Assembly: GCF_023283945.1 (NCBI RefSeq)
Contig: NZ_JAKIKW010000003.1
Span: forward strand, 1 to 64,000
Origin: Shewanella gelidimarina
Lineage (GTDB): Bacteria; Pseudomonadota; Gammaproteobacteria; Enterobacterales; Shewanellaceae
Reading direction: 5' to 3'
DNA length: 64,000 nucleotides
In this document: positions 37,776-49,006 of the stretch, in pieces
Layout: every line of letters starts with the position of its first letter
Numbering within the stretch: position 1 is the stretch's first letter
Notes under the pieces: generated by a model
What the model saw: the letters and a program-made list of their open reading frames with translations, nothing else
Told to the model about the DNA's origin: nothing
Database searches by the model: none
Made by a program: the position numbers and the translations under genes

Positions 37776-39179
37776 ATGCAGCTAAATGATCTAACTCTGT
37801 TTGTGAGAGTCGCTGATTGTGGCAGCCTAACGGGCGCAGCAGTTGAGCTGGATATCTCTTCGGCCGTGGCAAGTGCAGGCCTTAAAAGGTTAGAGAAAGA
37901 GCTAGGGACAACCTTGTTTATTCGCAGTACTCGCAGCCTTAGGCTAACCGATGCTGGCGAGCGGTATTTGATCCATTGTCGATCGGCATTAGCTGATCTT
38001 GATATGGGGCAGCGGGCAATTACCTCGAGCCTGACCCAGATCTCGGGCACTGTGAGTCTAGCCGTGCCATCGGATGTTGGCCGCAATATCATATTACCTT
38101 GGCTCGATGATTTTCTATCCGAGTACCCAGAACTCAAACTTCGTCTTCATATTGGCGATAACTTGTCTGATTTTTATCGAGACAAAATTGATGTCGCATT
38201 ACGCTCAGGTAAACCCAAAGATTCATCGCTGGTGGCCTTTAAAATTTGTGACTCCACGCGAGTACTCTGTGCTTCCCCTGAGTATATCGAACGCATGGGA
38301 GCGGTTAATACTTTAGAGCAGCTTCAGCAACATAACTGCTTGTTCTTTATGTTAGATGAGCGCACGCATGATCAATGGTTTTTCAGCAAAGAGGGTCAGC
38401 AATATAAGGTGCGAGTGACGTCTAATCGAACCTGTAACGATGCTGATGTTGCACGGCGCTGGGCTGTGGCTGGCCAAGGGGTGGTGTTTAAGTCTTGCCT
38501 TGATTTAACGGATGATCTTGAAGCGGGACGATTGGTGCCGATGCTAACGGATTACGTTGGTGAAGAGGCCGACCTCTATCTTGTTTGTCCTGGCCGAGAG
38601 CATGTGACGCCGGTGGTATTGCTACTCAGAGATATGTTAAGGATGCGCTCGAAAGCGTGGCTGGCACGGACAAATGGCAAATTGATAACAGATATTCCAG
38701 ACAGGCAACCAATGAAAAAAATTAGGCAAGCCAATACCGCAGATTTAGAGACTCTAAAGATGTTAGCGAGAGAGACGATAGACAAGTGTTATCGTTCCTT
38801 CTTAGGTGATGAAGGCGTCGACTGGTTTATCAATGGTGGTGGTTCAGACAAAGAGGTTATTGACCATCTTGAAAATATCATGCTGCTTGAGGTTGATGGC
38901 AAAATCCAAGGTTTCTGCGCTGCTGAAGAGGGATTTATTCATCTCTTGATGATTCATCCTCAGTTGCAGCAAACTGGTTTAGGCGAGTATCTATTAACGC
39001 AGGTTGAAGCTATGCAGCGAGATGAAGGTTATGAACACCAGCGGTTAGAAATTTTTAAAGGCAATGAGCACGCGATCAATTTCTATGTCAAACATGGCTG
39101 GTCCATTATTGGAGAGGATCAAGATGCATCGTTTGGACTGGTAAGAGTCTTTATGCGAAAAATACTCGATCGATTGTGA
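37776..39179 (+). CDS. LysR-type regulator fused to a GNAT acetyltransferase
   Basis: 467-aa fusion. Residues 1-~295 are a complete LysR regulator: winged helix LTLFVRVADCGSLTGAAVELDISSAVASAGLKRLEKELGTTLF, then an effector domain (TVSLAVPSDVGRNIILPWLDDF ... DVALRSGKPKDSSLV) of the CrgA-like branch. From Met313 to the end is a GNAT acetyltransferase (KKIRQANTADLETLKMLARE ... FIHLLMIHPQLQQTGLGEYLLTQ, acetyl-CoA motif QxxGxG, then EIFKGNEHAINFYVKHGW). The frame is open across the junction. ATG 37776 follows AAGGA; a TTG at 37770 is an alternative. Acetyl-acceptor and DNA targets are unknown. A MITE lies immediately upstream and a bidirectional terminator follows. Confidence 0.85.
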   Translation: MQLNDLTLFVRVADCGSLTGAAVELDISSAVASAGLKRLEKELGTTLFIRSTRSLRLTDAGERYLIHCRSALADLDMGQRAITSSLTQISGTVSLAVPSDVGRNIILPWLDDFLSEYPELKLRLHIGDNLSDFYRDKIDVALRSGKPKDSSLVAFKICDSTRVLCASPEYIERMGAVNTLEQLQQHNCLFFMLDERTHDQWFFSKEGQQYKVRVTSNRTCNDADVARRWAVAGQGVVFKSCLDLTDDLEAGRLVPMLTDYVGEEADLYLVCPGREHVTPVVLLLRDMLRMRSKAWLARTNGKLITDIPDRQPMKKIRQANTADLETLKMLARETIDKCYRSFLGDEGVDWFINGGGSDKEVIDHLENIMLLEVDGKIQGFCAAEEGFIHLLMIHPQLQQTGLGEYLLTQVEAMQRDEGYEHQRLEIFKGNEHAINFYVKHGWSIIGEDQDASFGLVRVFMRKILDRL

Positions 39180-39205
39180 AAATCACAGCGTGAAAGAATA
39201 ACCAT

Positions 39206-39234
39206 AAAAAAAACCGCATAAATGCGGTTTTTTT
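39206..39234. terminator. Bidirectional terminator, LysR-GNAT / rho
   Basis: CCGCA-TAAA-TGCGG stem flanked by A7-8 and T7; works on both strands for the convergent genes. Confidence 0.88.
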
Positions 39235-39263
39235 AGCAGTTGAGACGCTAGATCTTAGAAGAA

Positions 39264-40529
39264 TTAGCTCTTAGCGCGTTTCATTGCTGTGAAAAACTCT
39301 TCGTTTGTTTTGGTCATAGCCAATTTGTCGATTAAGAATTCCATACCAGTGACTTCATCCATAGGGTGCAAGATTTTACGCAAGATCCACATTTTCTGAA
39401 GTTCATCTGTTGTGGTGAGTTTCTCTTCACGACGTGTACCTGAGCGATTGAAATCAATGGCTGGGAATACACGTTTTTCAGCGGCTTTACGAGAAAGGTG
39501 TAACTCTTGGTTACCAGTACCTTTAAATTCTTCGTAAATAACTTCGTCCATCTTAGAGCCTGTATCAACCAACGCAGTGGCGATAATAGTCAAGCTGCCG
39601 CCATGTTCGATGTTACGAGCTGCACCAAAGAAGCGCTTAGGACGGTGCAGAGCATTAGCGTCAACACCACCGGTAAGAACTTTACCTGATGATGGGATCA
39701 CAGTGTTGTATGCACGAGCAAGACGAGTAATAGAGTCGAGTAAGATAACAACATCTTTCTTGTGTTCTACAAGACGCTTAGCTTTTTCAATGACCATCTC
39801 AGCCACTTGTACGTGACGGCTTGCTGGCTCATCGAAAGTAGAAGCAATAACTTCACCTTTCACCATGCGTTGCATTTCGGTGACTTCTTCAGGACGTTCG
39901 TCAATCAGCAGTACCATTAGCACAACATCTGGGTTGTTATAAGCAATGCTTTGCGCCATGTTTTGTAATAATAGCGTTTTACCCGCTTTTGGCGGAGCAA
40001 CAATCAAACCACGTTGACCTTTACCGATAGGAGAACATAGGTCCAAAATACGTGAAGTGATATCTTCCGTAGAACCATTACCACGTTCCATACGCATACG
40101 TTCTTCAGCATGCAGTGGCGTTAGGTTTTCAAAAAGGATCTTGTTGCGAGAGTTTTCAGGCTTATCGAAGTTAACTTCGGTAACTTTAAGCAGAGCAAAA
40201 TAACGTTCGCCCTCTTTTGGCGGGCGGATCTTGCCAAAAATGCTGTCACCAGTACGCATGTTGAAGCGACGAATTTGGCTAGGTGAGATATAGATATCAT
40301 CAGGACCCGCTAAATAAGACCCATCAGAGCTACGTAGGAAACCAAAACCGTCCTGCAAAATCTCTAATACACCACCACCGAAAATATCTTCACCGCTTTT
40401 GGCGTGGGCTTTTAGGATCGAGAAAATGATGTCCTGCTTACGAGCGCGGGCCATATTTTCTAGCTTCATGTCTTGGGCTAGTTGTACTAAATCTGAAATC
40501 GGTGTGTCTTTTAATTCTGATAAATTCAT
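39264..40529 (-). CDS. rho: Transcription termination factor Rho
   Basis: 421-aa hexameric RNA helicase that ends transcripts; nearly the E. coli length (419). Seen: N-terminal [17 protein letters not shown]-fold RNA-binding part with [11 protein letters not shown] and [18 protein letters not shown], Walker [11 protein letters not shown], Walker [16 protein letters not shown]-loop [13 protein letters not shown] and R-loop [14 protein letters not shown]. The start is taken at 40529 by alignment with E. coli; a GTG at 40550 is in frame. Neither has a normal Shine-Dalgarno: CCCCCC precedes the ATG. Downstream of trxA as in E. coli, but separated by a terminator. Confidence 0.97.
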   Translation of the reverse strand: MNLSELKDTPISDLVQLAQDMKLENMARARKQDIIFSILKAHAKSGEDIFGGGVLEILQDGFGFLRSSDGSYLAGPDDIYISPSQIRRFNMRTGDSIFGKIRPPKEGERYFALLKVTEVNFDKPENSRNKILFENLTPLHAEERMRMERGNGSTEDITSRILDLCSPIGKGQRGLIVAPPKAGKTLLLQNMAQSIAYNNPDVVLMVLLIDERPEEVTEMQRMVKGEVIASTFDEPASRHVQVAEMVIEKAKRLVEHKKDVVILLDSITRLARAYNTVIPSSGKVLTGGVDANALHRPKRFFGAARNIEHGGSLTIIATALVDTGSKMDEVIYEEFKGTGNQELHLSRKAAEKRVFPAIDFNRSGTRREEKLTTTDELQKMWILRKILHPMDEVTGMEFLIDKLAMTKTNEEFFTAMKRAKS

Positions 40530-40685
40530 CTTGGGGGGTCTTGTTTTCACGTGACTATGCCATCTTAGATCAATGGGTATGAAGCTTATTGAGTATCGAT
40601 CGGATAGCGGGAAGTGGGTTAGTTAGAATCTCTTTGGTTATTAAAGTAGCACTAACAAGGCAGGGCGTCTAGAAATTTAATTAAA

Positions 40686-40718
40686 CCCGACACATTTTCT
40701 TATTGAAGCTGTGTCGGG
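40686..40718 (-). terminator. Rho-independent terminator after trxA
   Basis: Minus strand CCCGACACA - 15 nt - TGTGTCGGG followed by TTTAATTAAATTT. Confidence 0.82.
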
Positions 40719-40763
40719 AGTCACTCAATCTAGCTTTAGTGGGCAGGTTTAGCCTCTAAAGTC

Positions 40764-41090
40764 TTAAAGTTGTCCGTCGATAAACTCTCTTAGTTGAGTT
40801 TTTGAAAGTGCGCCTACTTTCGTTGCCGCTAACTCACCCGCTTTAAATAAAAGTAGAGTTGGAATGCCACGAACACCGTATTTAGCTGGTGATACGTTGT
40901 TTTGGTCAACGTTTAACTTAGCAACAGTGATCTTGCCTGCATACTCTTCAGCTACGTCATCTAAGATTGGGGCAATCATTTTACAAGGACCACACCATTC
41001 TGCCCAAAAATCAACCAGAACTGGTAGTTCAGAGTTAATTACATCATTTTCGAAGCTATCGTCGCTTAAGTATACAATCTTGTCGCTCAT
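40764..41090 (-). CDS. trxA: Thioredoxin 1
   Basis: 108-aa cytosolic thiol-disulfide reductant for ribonucleotide reductase and many proteins. Seen: [14 protein letters not shown] with redox pair Cys33/Cys36, the cis-proline in RGIPTLLLF, and conserved Lys in KLNVDQN. ATG at 41090 with GGAGA upstream is preferred over an in-frame start at 41114. Divergent from rhlB and followed by its own terminator before rho. Confidence 0.97.
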   Translation of the reverse strand: MSDKIVYLSDDSFENDVINSELPVLVDFWAEWCGPCKMIAPILDDVAEEYAGKITVAKLNVDQNNVSPAKYGVRGIPTLLLFKAGELAATKVGALSKTQLREFIDGQL

Positions 41091-41498
41091 GTTGTTCTCC
41101 AGTTTGGCTGCCATTGCTGGTTTGTTAATGGCTTAACCTGTATATTGGGTCGGTAAAATAGCTTTTCAAGCTATTAAAGTTAATCATTTATTAAAGACGC
41201 CACTCGAAGCGATCGTAAAACGCTTTAGACAAGTCGATCAATTGTAGGCATAGTGAGCCTAAGTCGACGACGACTAACGCCTAAAAGCGTATTTAGTTCG
41301 CCCTATAGAGAACGTTTAATACACGCTAAAATTCCAAGCATCATAATAAAAAGAGGGAATAGTGATTCCGTCACCGATGCTAATAATACCGTGAAAACCG
41401 TTTCTCTGAGTGAGCCCCAATTTTCAGCGATAACAATTCTATCGTTATTTCAAACGATCGAGTTCCTTATTGCAACCTTTTACAGGTAAGCCTGCGCT
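41091..41498. other. 408-bp divergent intergenic region, trxA / rhlB
   Basis: Contains the opposing promoters. A small perfect dyad AGTCG-ACGA-CGACT lies near 41262-41275. A 78-codon frame (41253-41489) has no ribosome site or recognisable sequence and was not called. Confidence 0.5.
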
Positions 41499-42812
41499 AT
41501 GAGCGATACACATTTATCTACAAAAAAGTTTGCCGACTTCCCGTTACAGAAAGAAGTACAACTGGCACTTAACGAAGTAGGCTTTGATTTTTGTACGCCT
41601 ATTCAAGCATTATCATTGCCGATTTTATTAGAGAAAAAAGATATAGCAGGGCAAGCACAAACGGGTACAGGTAAAACCCTTGCCTTTTTAGTCGCCACGT
41701 TTAATCACCTACTAACTGAACCCGTTCCTGCTGATCGTCAGATCAGTCAGCCACGAGCCATCATTATGGCACCAACACGTGAGCTTGCGATTCAAATCGC
41801 TAAAGATGCCAACTTACTGGCTAAACATACTGGCCTTAAAGTCGGTATCGTTTATGGCGGTGAAGGCTATGACGCACAGCGTAAAGTGCTTGATAAAGGT
41901 ATTGATATCTTAATTGGCACCACGGGTCGTATTATCGATTATGTTCGCCAAGGTGTTATTAACGTAAGTGCGATTCAAGCGGTTGTGCTTGATGAAGCGG
42001 ATCGTATGTTCGACTTGGGCTTCATTAAAGATATTCGTTTCTTGTTTAGACGTATGCCTGATGCTAAGTCGCGCTTAAATATGTTGTTTTCAGCCACGCT
42101 GTCAATGAAAGTGCAAGAGCTGGCTTACGATCATATGAATGAGCCTGTAAAAGTTGAAGTTGAACCGGACGAGAAAACCTCGAAAAATATTAAAGAGGAG
42201 ATCTTCTATCCATCAATGGAAGAGAAGATGCCACTTTTACTCTCACTGCTTGAGGAAGATTGGCCAGAAAAGGCGATTGTTTTTTCTAACACTAAACACA
42301 GCTGTGAAAAAGTGTGGTCATGGCTTGAAGGTGACGGACACCGTGTCGGTTTACTGACTGGTGACGTGCCACAGAAGAAGCGTTTACGCATTCTGGAGCA
42401 GTTTACTAACGGTGAAATAGATGTTTTAGTCGCGACAGATGTTGCTGCTCGAGGTCTACATATCGCTGATGTTTCGCATGTGTATAACTATGATTTACCT
42501 GATGACTGTGAAGATTACGTGCACCGTATTGGTCGTACTGGTCGCGCAGGTAAAAGTGGTGTGTCAGTTAGCTTTGCATGTGAAGAGTACGCATTAAACT
42601 TGCCAGCAATTGAGAGCTATATTAACCATTCAGTGCCAGTAACCTCATATGACAGTGAAGCGCTGCTTGATGATATTCCAGCACCTAAGCGTATTCACCG
42701 TAAGCCAAGCAGTCATACGCGTAATACTCGTGACCGCAATGGCTCTCGTCCACAAGGCGGGCATCGTAACAGTGGTCCGCGTCGTCATGACACGACACGC
42801 AGACACTCGTAA
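41499..42812 (+). CDS. rhlB: DEAD-box RNA helicase RhlB
   Basis: 437-aa DEAD-box helicase, component of the RNase E degradosome in gammaproteobacteria. Seen in order: Q motif [11 protein letters not shown], Walker [25 protein letters not shown] ([12 protein letters not shown]), SAT (FSATLS), then domain 2 [16 protein letters not shown] and [13 protein letters not shown]. The C-terminal tail (about 395-437) is basic and Arg/Asn/Ser/His-rich, typical for RhlB. gppA follows after 15 nt, the E. coli order. Confidence 0.95.
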   Translation: MSDTHLSTKKFADFPLQKEVQLALNEVGFDFCTPIQALSLPILLEKKDIAGQAQTGTGKTLAFLVATFNHLLTEPVPADRQISQPRAIIMAPTRELAIQIAKDANLLAKHTGLKVGIVYGGEGYDAQRKVLDKGIDILIGTTGRIIDYVRQGVINVSAIQAVVLDEADRMFDLGFIKDIRFLFRRMPDAKSRLNMLFSATLSMKVQELAYDHMNEPVKVEVEPDEKTSKNIKEEIFYPSMEEKMPLLLSLLEEDWPEKAIVFSNTKHSCEKVWSWLEGDGHRVGLLTGDVPQKKRLRILEQFTNGEIDVLVATDVAARGLHIADVSHVYNYDLPDDCEDYVHRIGRTGRAGKSGVSVSFACEEYALNLPAIESYINHSVPVTSYDSEALLDDIPAPKRIHRKPSSHTRNTRDRNGSRPQGGHRNSGPRRHDTTRRHS

Positions 42813-42827
42813 CAGAGATTTCGCTTA

Positions 42828-43742
42828 ATGAGCGCTCCTTGCTACGCAGCTATAACGTTAGGCTCAAATAGTTTTAATATGATGGTGGCTAAGACCGTTA
42901 GTCATCATCCACAAATTATTGCCAAATATAAACGTAAAGTACGTTTAGCTGAAGGGATCGAAGCTGACGGATTACTTAATTCGTCAGTCATGACGCGAGG
43001 CATTGACTGCCTCGCTATGTTCGCTGAAATGCTTAAGAAAGAGGGTGTCTCAGCGGATAATGTCGAGGTCATTGCGACAGCCACTTTAAGAAAAATCAGC
43101 AACGCTGATGACTTTTGCCAACAAGCACTCACTGTATTACCTCATCCCATCCGTATTATCTCTGGTATCGAAGAAGCTGATCTTATCTATCAAGGCATGG
43201 CTGCTACAACTGAAGGTCGTGGGCGGCGGTTAGTGATTGATATCGGTGGTGCTAGTACTGAATTTATTATTGGTGACGGTAATAAGGTGCTGTTAAAAAC
43301 CAGTTTAACAATGGGCTGCGTCACTTTTAATCATAGCTTCTTTAACCAATTTCCTTTTCAATCATCGGATTTTGATCATGTTAGACAGCATGTTGAAAGC
43401 GTACTGGGAGAATATCAGCAGCAACTAAGCAGGCTTAGCTGGCATAGTGTTGTAGGTGCTTCAGGTAGCGTACAGTCGGTTGTTGAGCTGCTCTGCGCTC
43501 GAGGTGAGTCACGCATGATTACCTTGCATGTTTTACAACAACTGAAGCAAGAAATTCTGGCACAAAACTCCGTATCCATGCTCGACATTAAAGGTTTAAA
43601 GCCGGAGAGAGCCCCGACTTTCGCCGCTGGAGTTGCTATTTTACTCGCTTTATTTGAGTTGCTTAATATTGAAACGTTACAGCTTTCAGGTGGCGCTTTA
43701 CGTGAAGGGATTTTACATCAATTAGCCCAACGCTGCGGTTAA
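42828..43742 (+). CDS. gppA: Ppx/GppA family phosphatase, short form
   Basis: 304-aa exopolyphosphatase/guanosine pentaphosphatase-family protein of the ASKHA fold. Seen: phosphate-1 loop ITLGSNSFNMMV, ATATLRKISN, GIEEADLIYQGM, phosphate-2 DIGGASTEFIIG, and GGALREGILHQL near the C-terminus. E. coli GppA and Ppx are about 500 aa with a C-terminal HD-type domain; that domain is absent here and the stop is clean, so this is a natural short family member rather than a broken gene. Placed right after rhlB as in E. coli. Whether it acts on pppGpp or polyphosphate is not settled by sequence. Confidence 0.85.
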   Translation: MSAPCYAAITLGSNSFNMMVAKTVSHHPQIIAKYKRKVRLAEGIEADGLLNSSVMTRGIDCLAMFAEMLKKEGVSADNVEVIATATLRKISNADDFCQQALTVLPHPIRIISGIEEADLIYQGMAATTEGRGRRLVIDIGGASTEFIIGDGNKVLLKTSLTMGCVTFNHSFFNQFPFQSSDFDHVRQHVESVLGEYQQQLSRLSWHSVVGASGSVQSVVELLCARGESRMITLHVLQQLKQEILAQNSVSMLDIKGLKPERAPTFAAGVAILLALFELLNIETLQLSGGALREGILHQLAQRCG

Positions 43743-44099
43743 ATAATCTCTGCTCACATCCAAGTTGTAACCCTTTCCCAAGAAGACCAAAATAAACTAT
43801 ATAACTTTATATTGTATACTATTCCATATTAATCTTAGTTGCATCGAGGTTTTTGACTGATTTAAGAACTTCCCCCCGCTCATTATTCGACGTATTTCCG
43901 AAGCGTTTTAATAAAAAACCAATAATTTCAGATCCTTAATTACCTAGCTGTTCAGTGGATAAAATAAATTGTATACATTATGCTAATGGTGTTAATGTAA
44001 TGTTGCGATTAATGGCGGGTTCAGTTGTTGGCGATTAACGCTAAAAAAAACAAAAAAGTTTGCACAATAACTATAGATAGAACTAAGGGAAATTAGATT
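43743..44099 (+). other. 357-bp region upstream of the TonB-dependent receptor
   Basis: Very AT-rich, no frame, no convincing operator or Fur-box by eye. The last 60 bp contain an A-rich tract before the receptor start. Confidence 0.45.
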
Positions 44100-47099
44100 A
44101 TGAACGGAAATAGCGCTTTAAAGCGATTTACGCCGAGAAAGACACTCGCAGCGATTGCTGTTGGATCAGTGTTAATGTTTTCTGCACCAGCAGCTATTGC
44201 AGCTGATACTAGTATTGTTAAAGGTCATGTAATCAACGCCACTGGCGCTGACTTGTCGAACGCAACCATTACACTTAAGCACAAAGCTAAAGGGCTAGTG
44301 TTCACTGTTGAAACAAACGCCAATGGTGATTACCTGCTGCGTAATGTCCCTGTTGGTGATTACGACATCACCATTAGTAAAGATGGCTTTGTTCAAAATC
44401 AAGAAAATGGCATTCGAGTTAGTATTGGCCAATCAGTTATTTTAGATGGGCAGTTAACAGAAACAGACGTTGATAATGTAGAGCGTATTTCGGTCACTGG
44501 TAGCATGCTCCGTCGTGTAGACACCGCTTCGTCAACCTCTGGCTTAACGTTTAGCCAAGATGAATTACAAACCATGCCAGTCAATACGGGCTTTGAAAGT
44601 ATTGCCTTGCTGGCTCCTGGTACTGCAGCGCCTGGTGGATCTAACTTTAATGGTGCATCGAGCTTTGGTGGTTCATCTGCTGCAGAAAATGGATATTACT
44701 TTAACGGACTTAATGTCACGAGTATTCGGACAGGTCTTGGTTCTATTCGTTTACCTTGGGAAGCTATTTCGCAAACTCAAGTTAAAACGGGTGGTGTAAG
44801 CCCTGAGTACGGTGGTGCATTAGGTGGCATCGTTAACGCTGTCTCAAAATCAGGTGAAAATGAGTTCAAATTTGGTGCTGAAGCACGCTGGGACCCATCT
44901 TCATTACGTGCGACACAAGATAATATTTATCAATCAAATGGTTCTATATCGACTAATAATCAACAAGATAGCTATGATTTTAAAGAACTGCAGCTATGGG
45001 CAAGCGGTGCTATTATCGAAGATTCTCTCTTTTTATATGGTCTGTTTGCACCTCGAAGAGAGGAGTCTGAATGGGCAGGACAAACGACTAAAGGCAGTCA
45101 AGACAGAGAAGAAGATCGTTGGTTTGCCAAACTTGATTGGTACATGACAGAAAATCATTCAGTGGGTTTTTCTGCTATGAACAACAAGCGTACTTGGACG
45201 AATAAGACTTACGCTTATGATTGGGAAACCAATGTTGTTGGTGAACAGCAAGGCGTAAATGCACCTGGTGAAGATGGTGGTAAAGTTTATAGCTTGAACT
45301 ATAACGGTTATCTTACCGATACATTCTCAGTCTCAGCAGTTGTTGGACGAGTGCAAGAGGATGTTGAGAATGTAGTGGCCTCTACTAATCCAGGAGTATG
45401 GGATTATCGTGATGGCTTTACGACATTAAGCCAGCATACTAATTCGTCAGTATCAGAAGAGCATTACACTCGTGACCAAGCGAGAATTGATTTTAGCTGG
45501 GATCTCGAAGATCACTCAATTCAATTTGGTATTGATTATACAAAAGTTAAAGTTGATTACTCTTCATCACAAAATGGTGTTGGAGATGCTCAGGGATGGT
45601 GGTCGATTGAGACTGCAGGTGTTGACGATATTTCTGGGCAGGTTGCCGGTGAAGATTATATTGAGCGCCGTATACGTGAACGCTTTACTGATTCTGATGT
45701 GACCTCAACTGCTTTTTATATTAACGATTCTTGGCAGGCTACTGACAACCTGGTATTAAATCTTGGTTTACGTTATAGCGAATTTGAAAACACTGTGTCA
45801 GACGGACGTGCGTATGTAGAGATGGAAGATCAGTTCGCGCCACGTGTTCAAGCTATCTATGATGTATTTGGTGATGGCGAAGCGAAAGTATTTGCAACTT
45901 ATGGTCGTTATTTTCAACCTGTGTCTGCAAACATGAATATTACACAAGGTTCATCTTCAATAGAGTGGTTTGAATACTCTGAACTTGATCAAGTAGACGC
46001 TGATGGTCATCCAACGCTCATTACAGATGGTTCACCAAGTCGTGGCGCAATGTTGAGAGACCGTCGCTATCGTCAAAAAGGCATTACTGAGCCTGGTTTG
46101 ATCGCTTCATCATCTCTTAAATCAATGTACTCTGATGAGTTTACATTGGGTTATCAGCAAGAAGTGTTTGAAACGATGACTGCTGGTATTCGTGGTATTT
46201 ACCGCGACTTAGGCCGCAGTGTTGAAGATACTGATGTTGCACCAGTCTTGAGTAAGAAACTAAAAGAGTTAGGTATTGACGACAATGTTGGGCAGGGATC
46301 TTATTATGTCCTACTAAATCCAGGCGAAGACGTGGGTATTTCATATGACTTCGATGGTGATGGAACCGTTGATAATGTGAATTTAACTGCCGCAGAGATG
46401 GCGCTGGCAGAAGCTGAACGTAAATATGTAGCCATGGAGTTAACGCTTGATGGTGCTATTACCGATGATTTACGAATCAACTCCTCTTATACATGGTCAC
46501 ACAGCTATGGTAATACTGAAGGATTAGTTAAGACAGATAACAATCAAGCTGATCCAGGTTGGACAACTTCTTATGATTATGGCGACTTGATGGATCACTC
46601 AAATGGTGATTTACCTAATGACCATACACACGCTTTTAAGGTCAGTGGTGCATATAATATAACTGAGGATTTGATATTTGGTTTCGTGACGCGTGTAACT
46701 TCTGGTCGTCCACAGAGTTATTTCTCACAGCATCCTGAAGGTGTAGATAGCTGCGCTGCCGGTAGCCCATGGGAAGACTGTATCAGTCGTTATTATGATC
46801 AAGCATCTCATTATGATGAAAATGGTAATCCTGCACCACGTGGTGAAGCGGGTAACTTACCTTGGGTAACTAATATTGACTTGTCATTGACGTATATGAC
46901 CGATATTTTTGATGGTGACTTCTTAATCAAAGGAACGGTTTATAACGTATTAGACTCTGATTCGGCAACGAACGTTAATGAAGAAAGATCGCGTTATGCA
47001 GATACTCCTTCTGGCATAGAGTTAAACCCTGATTATGGTATGGTAACGGGTCGTCAAGAAGAGCGTTTCTTCTCGGTTGTAGCACGCTACGAGTTCTAA
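44100..47099 (+). CDS. TonB-dependent outer-membrane receptor with carboxypeptidase-like N-domain (Oar-like)
   Basis: 999-aa outer-membrane receptor. Seen: basic signal peptide ending SAPAAIAA (~35), a carboxypeptidase-regulatory-like beta domain (SIVKGHVINATGADLSNATI ... GDYLLRNVPVGDYDITISKDGF, ~40-110), a TonB-box-like VERISVTGS (~127), the plug with VKTGGVSPEYGGALGGIVNAVSKSG (~225), and a long barrel ending in RFFSVVARYEF with terminal Phe. The pattern resembles Oar/OmpA-related TonB proteins abundant in Shewanella and Alteromonadales. The ligand cannot be told; a peptide or complex carbohydrate is possible. No transporter partner lies alongside. Confidence 0.9.
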   Translation: MNGNSALKRFTPRKTLAAIAVGSVLMFSAPAAIAADTSIVKGHVINATGADLSNATITLKHKAKGLVFTVETNANGDYLLRNVPVGDYDITISKDGFVQNQENGIRVSIGQSVILDGQLTETDVDNVERISVTGSMLRRVDTASSTSGLTFSQDELQTMPVNTGFESIALLAPGTAAPGGSNFNGASSFGGSSAAENGYYFNGLNVTSIRTGLGSIRLPWEAISQTQVKTGGVSPEYGGALGGIVNAVSKSGENEFKFGAEARWDPSSLRATQDNIYQSNGSISTNNQQDSYDFKELQLWASGAIIEDSLFLYGLFAPRREESEWAGQTTKGSQDREEDRWFAKLDWYMTENHSVGFSAMNNKRTWTNKTYAYDWETNVVGEQQGVNAPGEDGGKVYSLNYNGYLTDTFSVSAVVGRVQEDVENVVASTNPGVWDYRDGFTTLSQHTNSSVSEEHYTRDQARIDFSWDLEDHSIQFGIDYTKVKVDYSSSQNGVGDAQGWWSIETAGVDDISGQVAGEDYIERRIRERFTDSDVTSTAFYINDSWQATDNLVLNLGLRYSEFENTVSDGRAYVEMEDQFAPRVQAIYDVFGDGEAKVFATYGRYFQPVSANMNITQGSSSIEWFEYSELDQVDADGHPTLITDGSPSRGAMLRDRRYRQKGITEPGLIASSSLKSMYSDEFTLGYQQEVFETMTAGIRGIYRDLGRSVEDTDVAPVLSKKLKELGIDDNVGQGSYYVLLNPGEDVGISYDFDGDGTVDNVNLTAAEMALAEAERKYVAMELTLDGAITDDLRINSSYTWSHSYGNTEGLVKTDNNQADPGWTTSYDYGDLMDHSNGDLPNDHTHAFKVSGAYNITEDLIFGFVTRVTSGRPQSYFSQHPEGVDSCAAGSPWEDCISRYYDQASHYDENGNPAPRGEAGNLPWVTNIDLSLTYMTDIFDGDFLIKGTVYNVLDSDSATNVNEERSRYADTPSGIELNPDYGMVTGRQEERFFSVVARYEF

Positions 47100-47112
47100 A
47101 AGCCGTGTAAAT

Positions 47113-47139
47113 AAAAAGGCCGCTTAAGCGGCCTTTTTT
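47113..47139. terminator. Bidirectional terminator, TonB receptor / thioredoxin-like gene
   Basis: Self-complementary AAAAAGGCCGCTTAAGCGG core followed by CCTTTTTT; strong stem with A and T tracts for both convergent genes. Confidence 0.9.
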
Positions 47140-47156
47140 AATTCTAAAATTGACGT

Positions 47157-47696
47157 TTAAGAAGCCTTTAAGATAGCCGCTAAGTCTTTTTCAAGCGTCA
47201 CTTCAGGTCTTTCGACAATACGACCAATCTCTTCATCTTTTTGTGAAACGATGAAAGTCGGTATACGTGAGAAATCATAGTGTTTAGCCAAGCCCTTTGG
47301 ATCTTCTTTAGCTCTATCAACACCAATGTATTTTACCGTGATCAGAGGGTTATTCACCTGCTCCATTATACGAATAAGTCGCGGCGTTTCACGATGACAA
47401 TCTGGGCACCATGTACCAATAATAACAGTGATTTCTGTTGGTATATTAACAGCCTTTAACTTAGCGATTACCGCTGTGTCGGCTTTGTAATCAGTATATT
47501 CTTGATTGAACCAATCAAGCACGTTGAGTTGTTCAGTTGTAACGCTACCAGTTAAGATCACTTCTTGTTTCTCCTCACTACAAGTGGCCATAAAGCCCTC
47601 TTGTTGGCCTTCGAATGCACAGCCGCCACTAGCCACGCTTTGGCTACTAAAAAATAAAACGGTGGTGGCAAGCAATGCTTTGACGTTATTGTGCAT
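47157..47696 (-). CDS. Periplasmic thioredoxin-like protein (CPDC active site)
   Basis: 179 aa. Seen: signal peptide about residues 1-23 (LLATTVLFFSSQSVAS), two cysteines near the mature N-terminus (Cys26, Cys39), then a thioredoxin fold with VIIGTWCPDCHRETPR, redox pair Cys97/Cys100, and the cis-proline in SRIPTFIVS. CPDC is unusual for a general thioredoxin and suggests a dedicated thiol partner. Convergent with the TonB receptor; no linked cytochrome or Dsb genes, so the partner is unknown. Confidence 0.85.
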   Translation of the reverse strand: MHNNVKALLATTVLFFSSQSVASGGCAFEGQQEGFMATCSEEKQEVILTGSVTTEQLNVLDWFNQEYTDYKADTAVIAKLKAVNIPTEITVIIGTWCPDCHRETPRLIRIMEQVNNPLITVKYIGVDRAKEDPKGLAKHYDFSRIPTFIVSQKDEEIGRIVERPEVTLEKDLAAILKAS

Positions 47697-47902
47697 GATT
47701 ATACCTCTGGCAAGAAGAAATGAATTCCGCTTTATTCAATCATGTCTTAACTACGGGGTGAAGCATGCTCTGGAAGTACTGTTATAGCGATCACTGCATG
47801 ATTGTTAGTTTAGCGGTGTAGCTCACACATTAAGGGTTAAGTTTGAATCTCGGACGAAAGAATTGAACTATTTAATGGGGAGTTTTTCGGTGGAGGAAAA
47901 TA

Positions 47903-47930
47903 AAATGCCACTCGTTGGGGAGTGGCATTT
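47903..47930 (-). terminator. Rho-independent terminator after hemB
   Basis: Minus strand AAATGCCACT-CCCCAACG-AGTGGCATTT followed by TATTTT. Confidence 0.82.
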
Positions 47931-47946
47931 AGGTATTCATAAACGG

Positions 47947-48993
<1,047 letters not shown>

Positions 48994-49006
48994 TCAGGGC
49001 TCAATC

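Noticed and set aside
41253..41489. 78-codon frame upstream of rhlB
   Set aside because: No Shine-Dalgarno, low-complexity Ser/Arg/Ile composition; more likely leader or promoter DNA.
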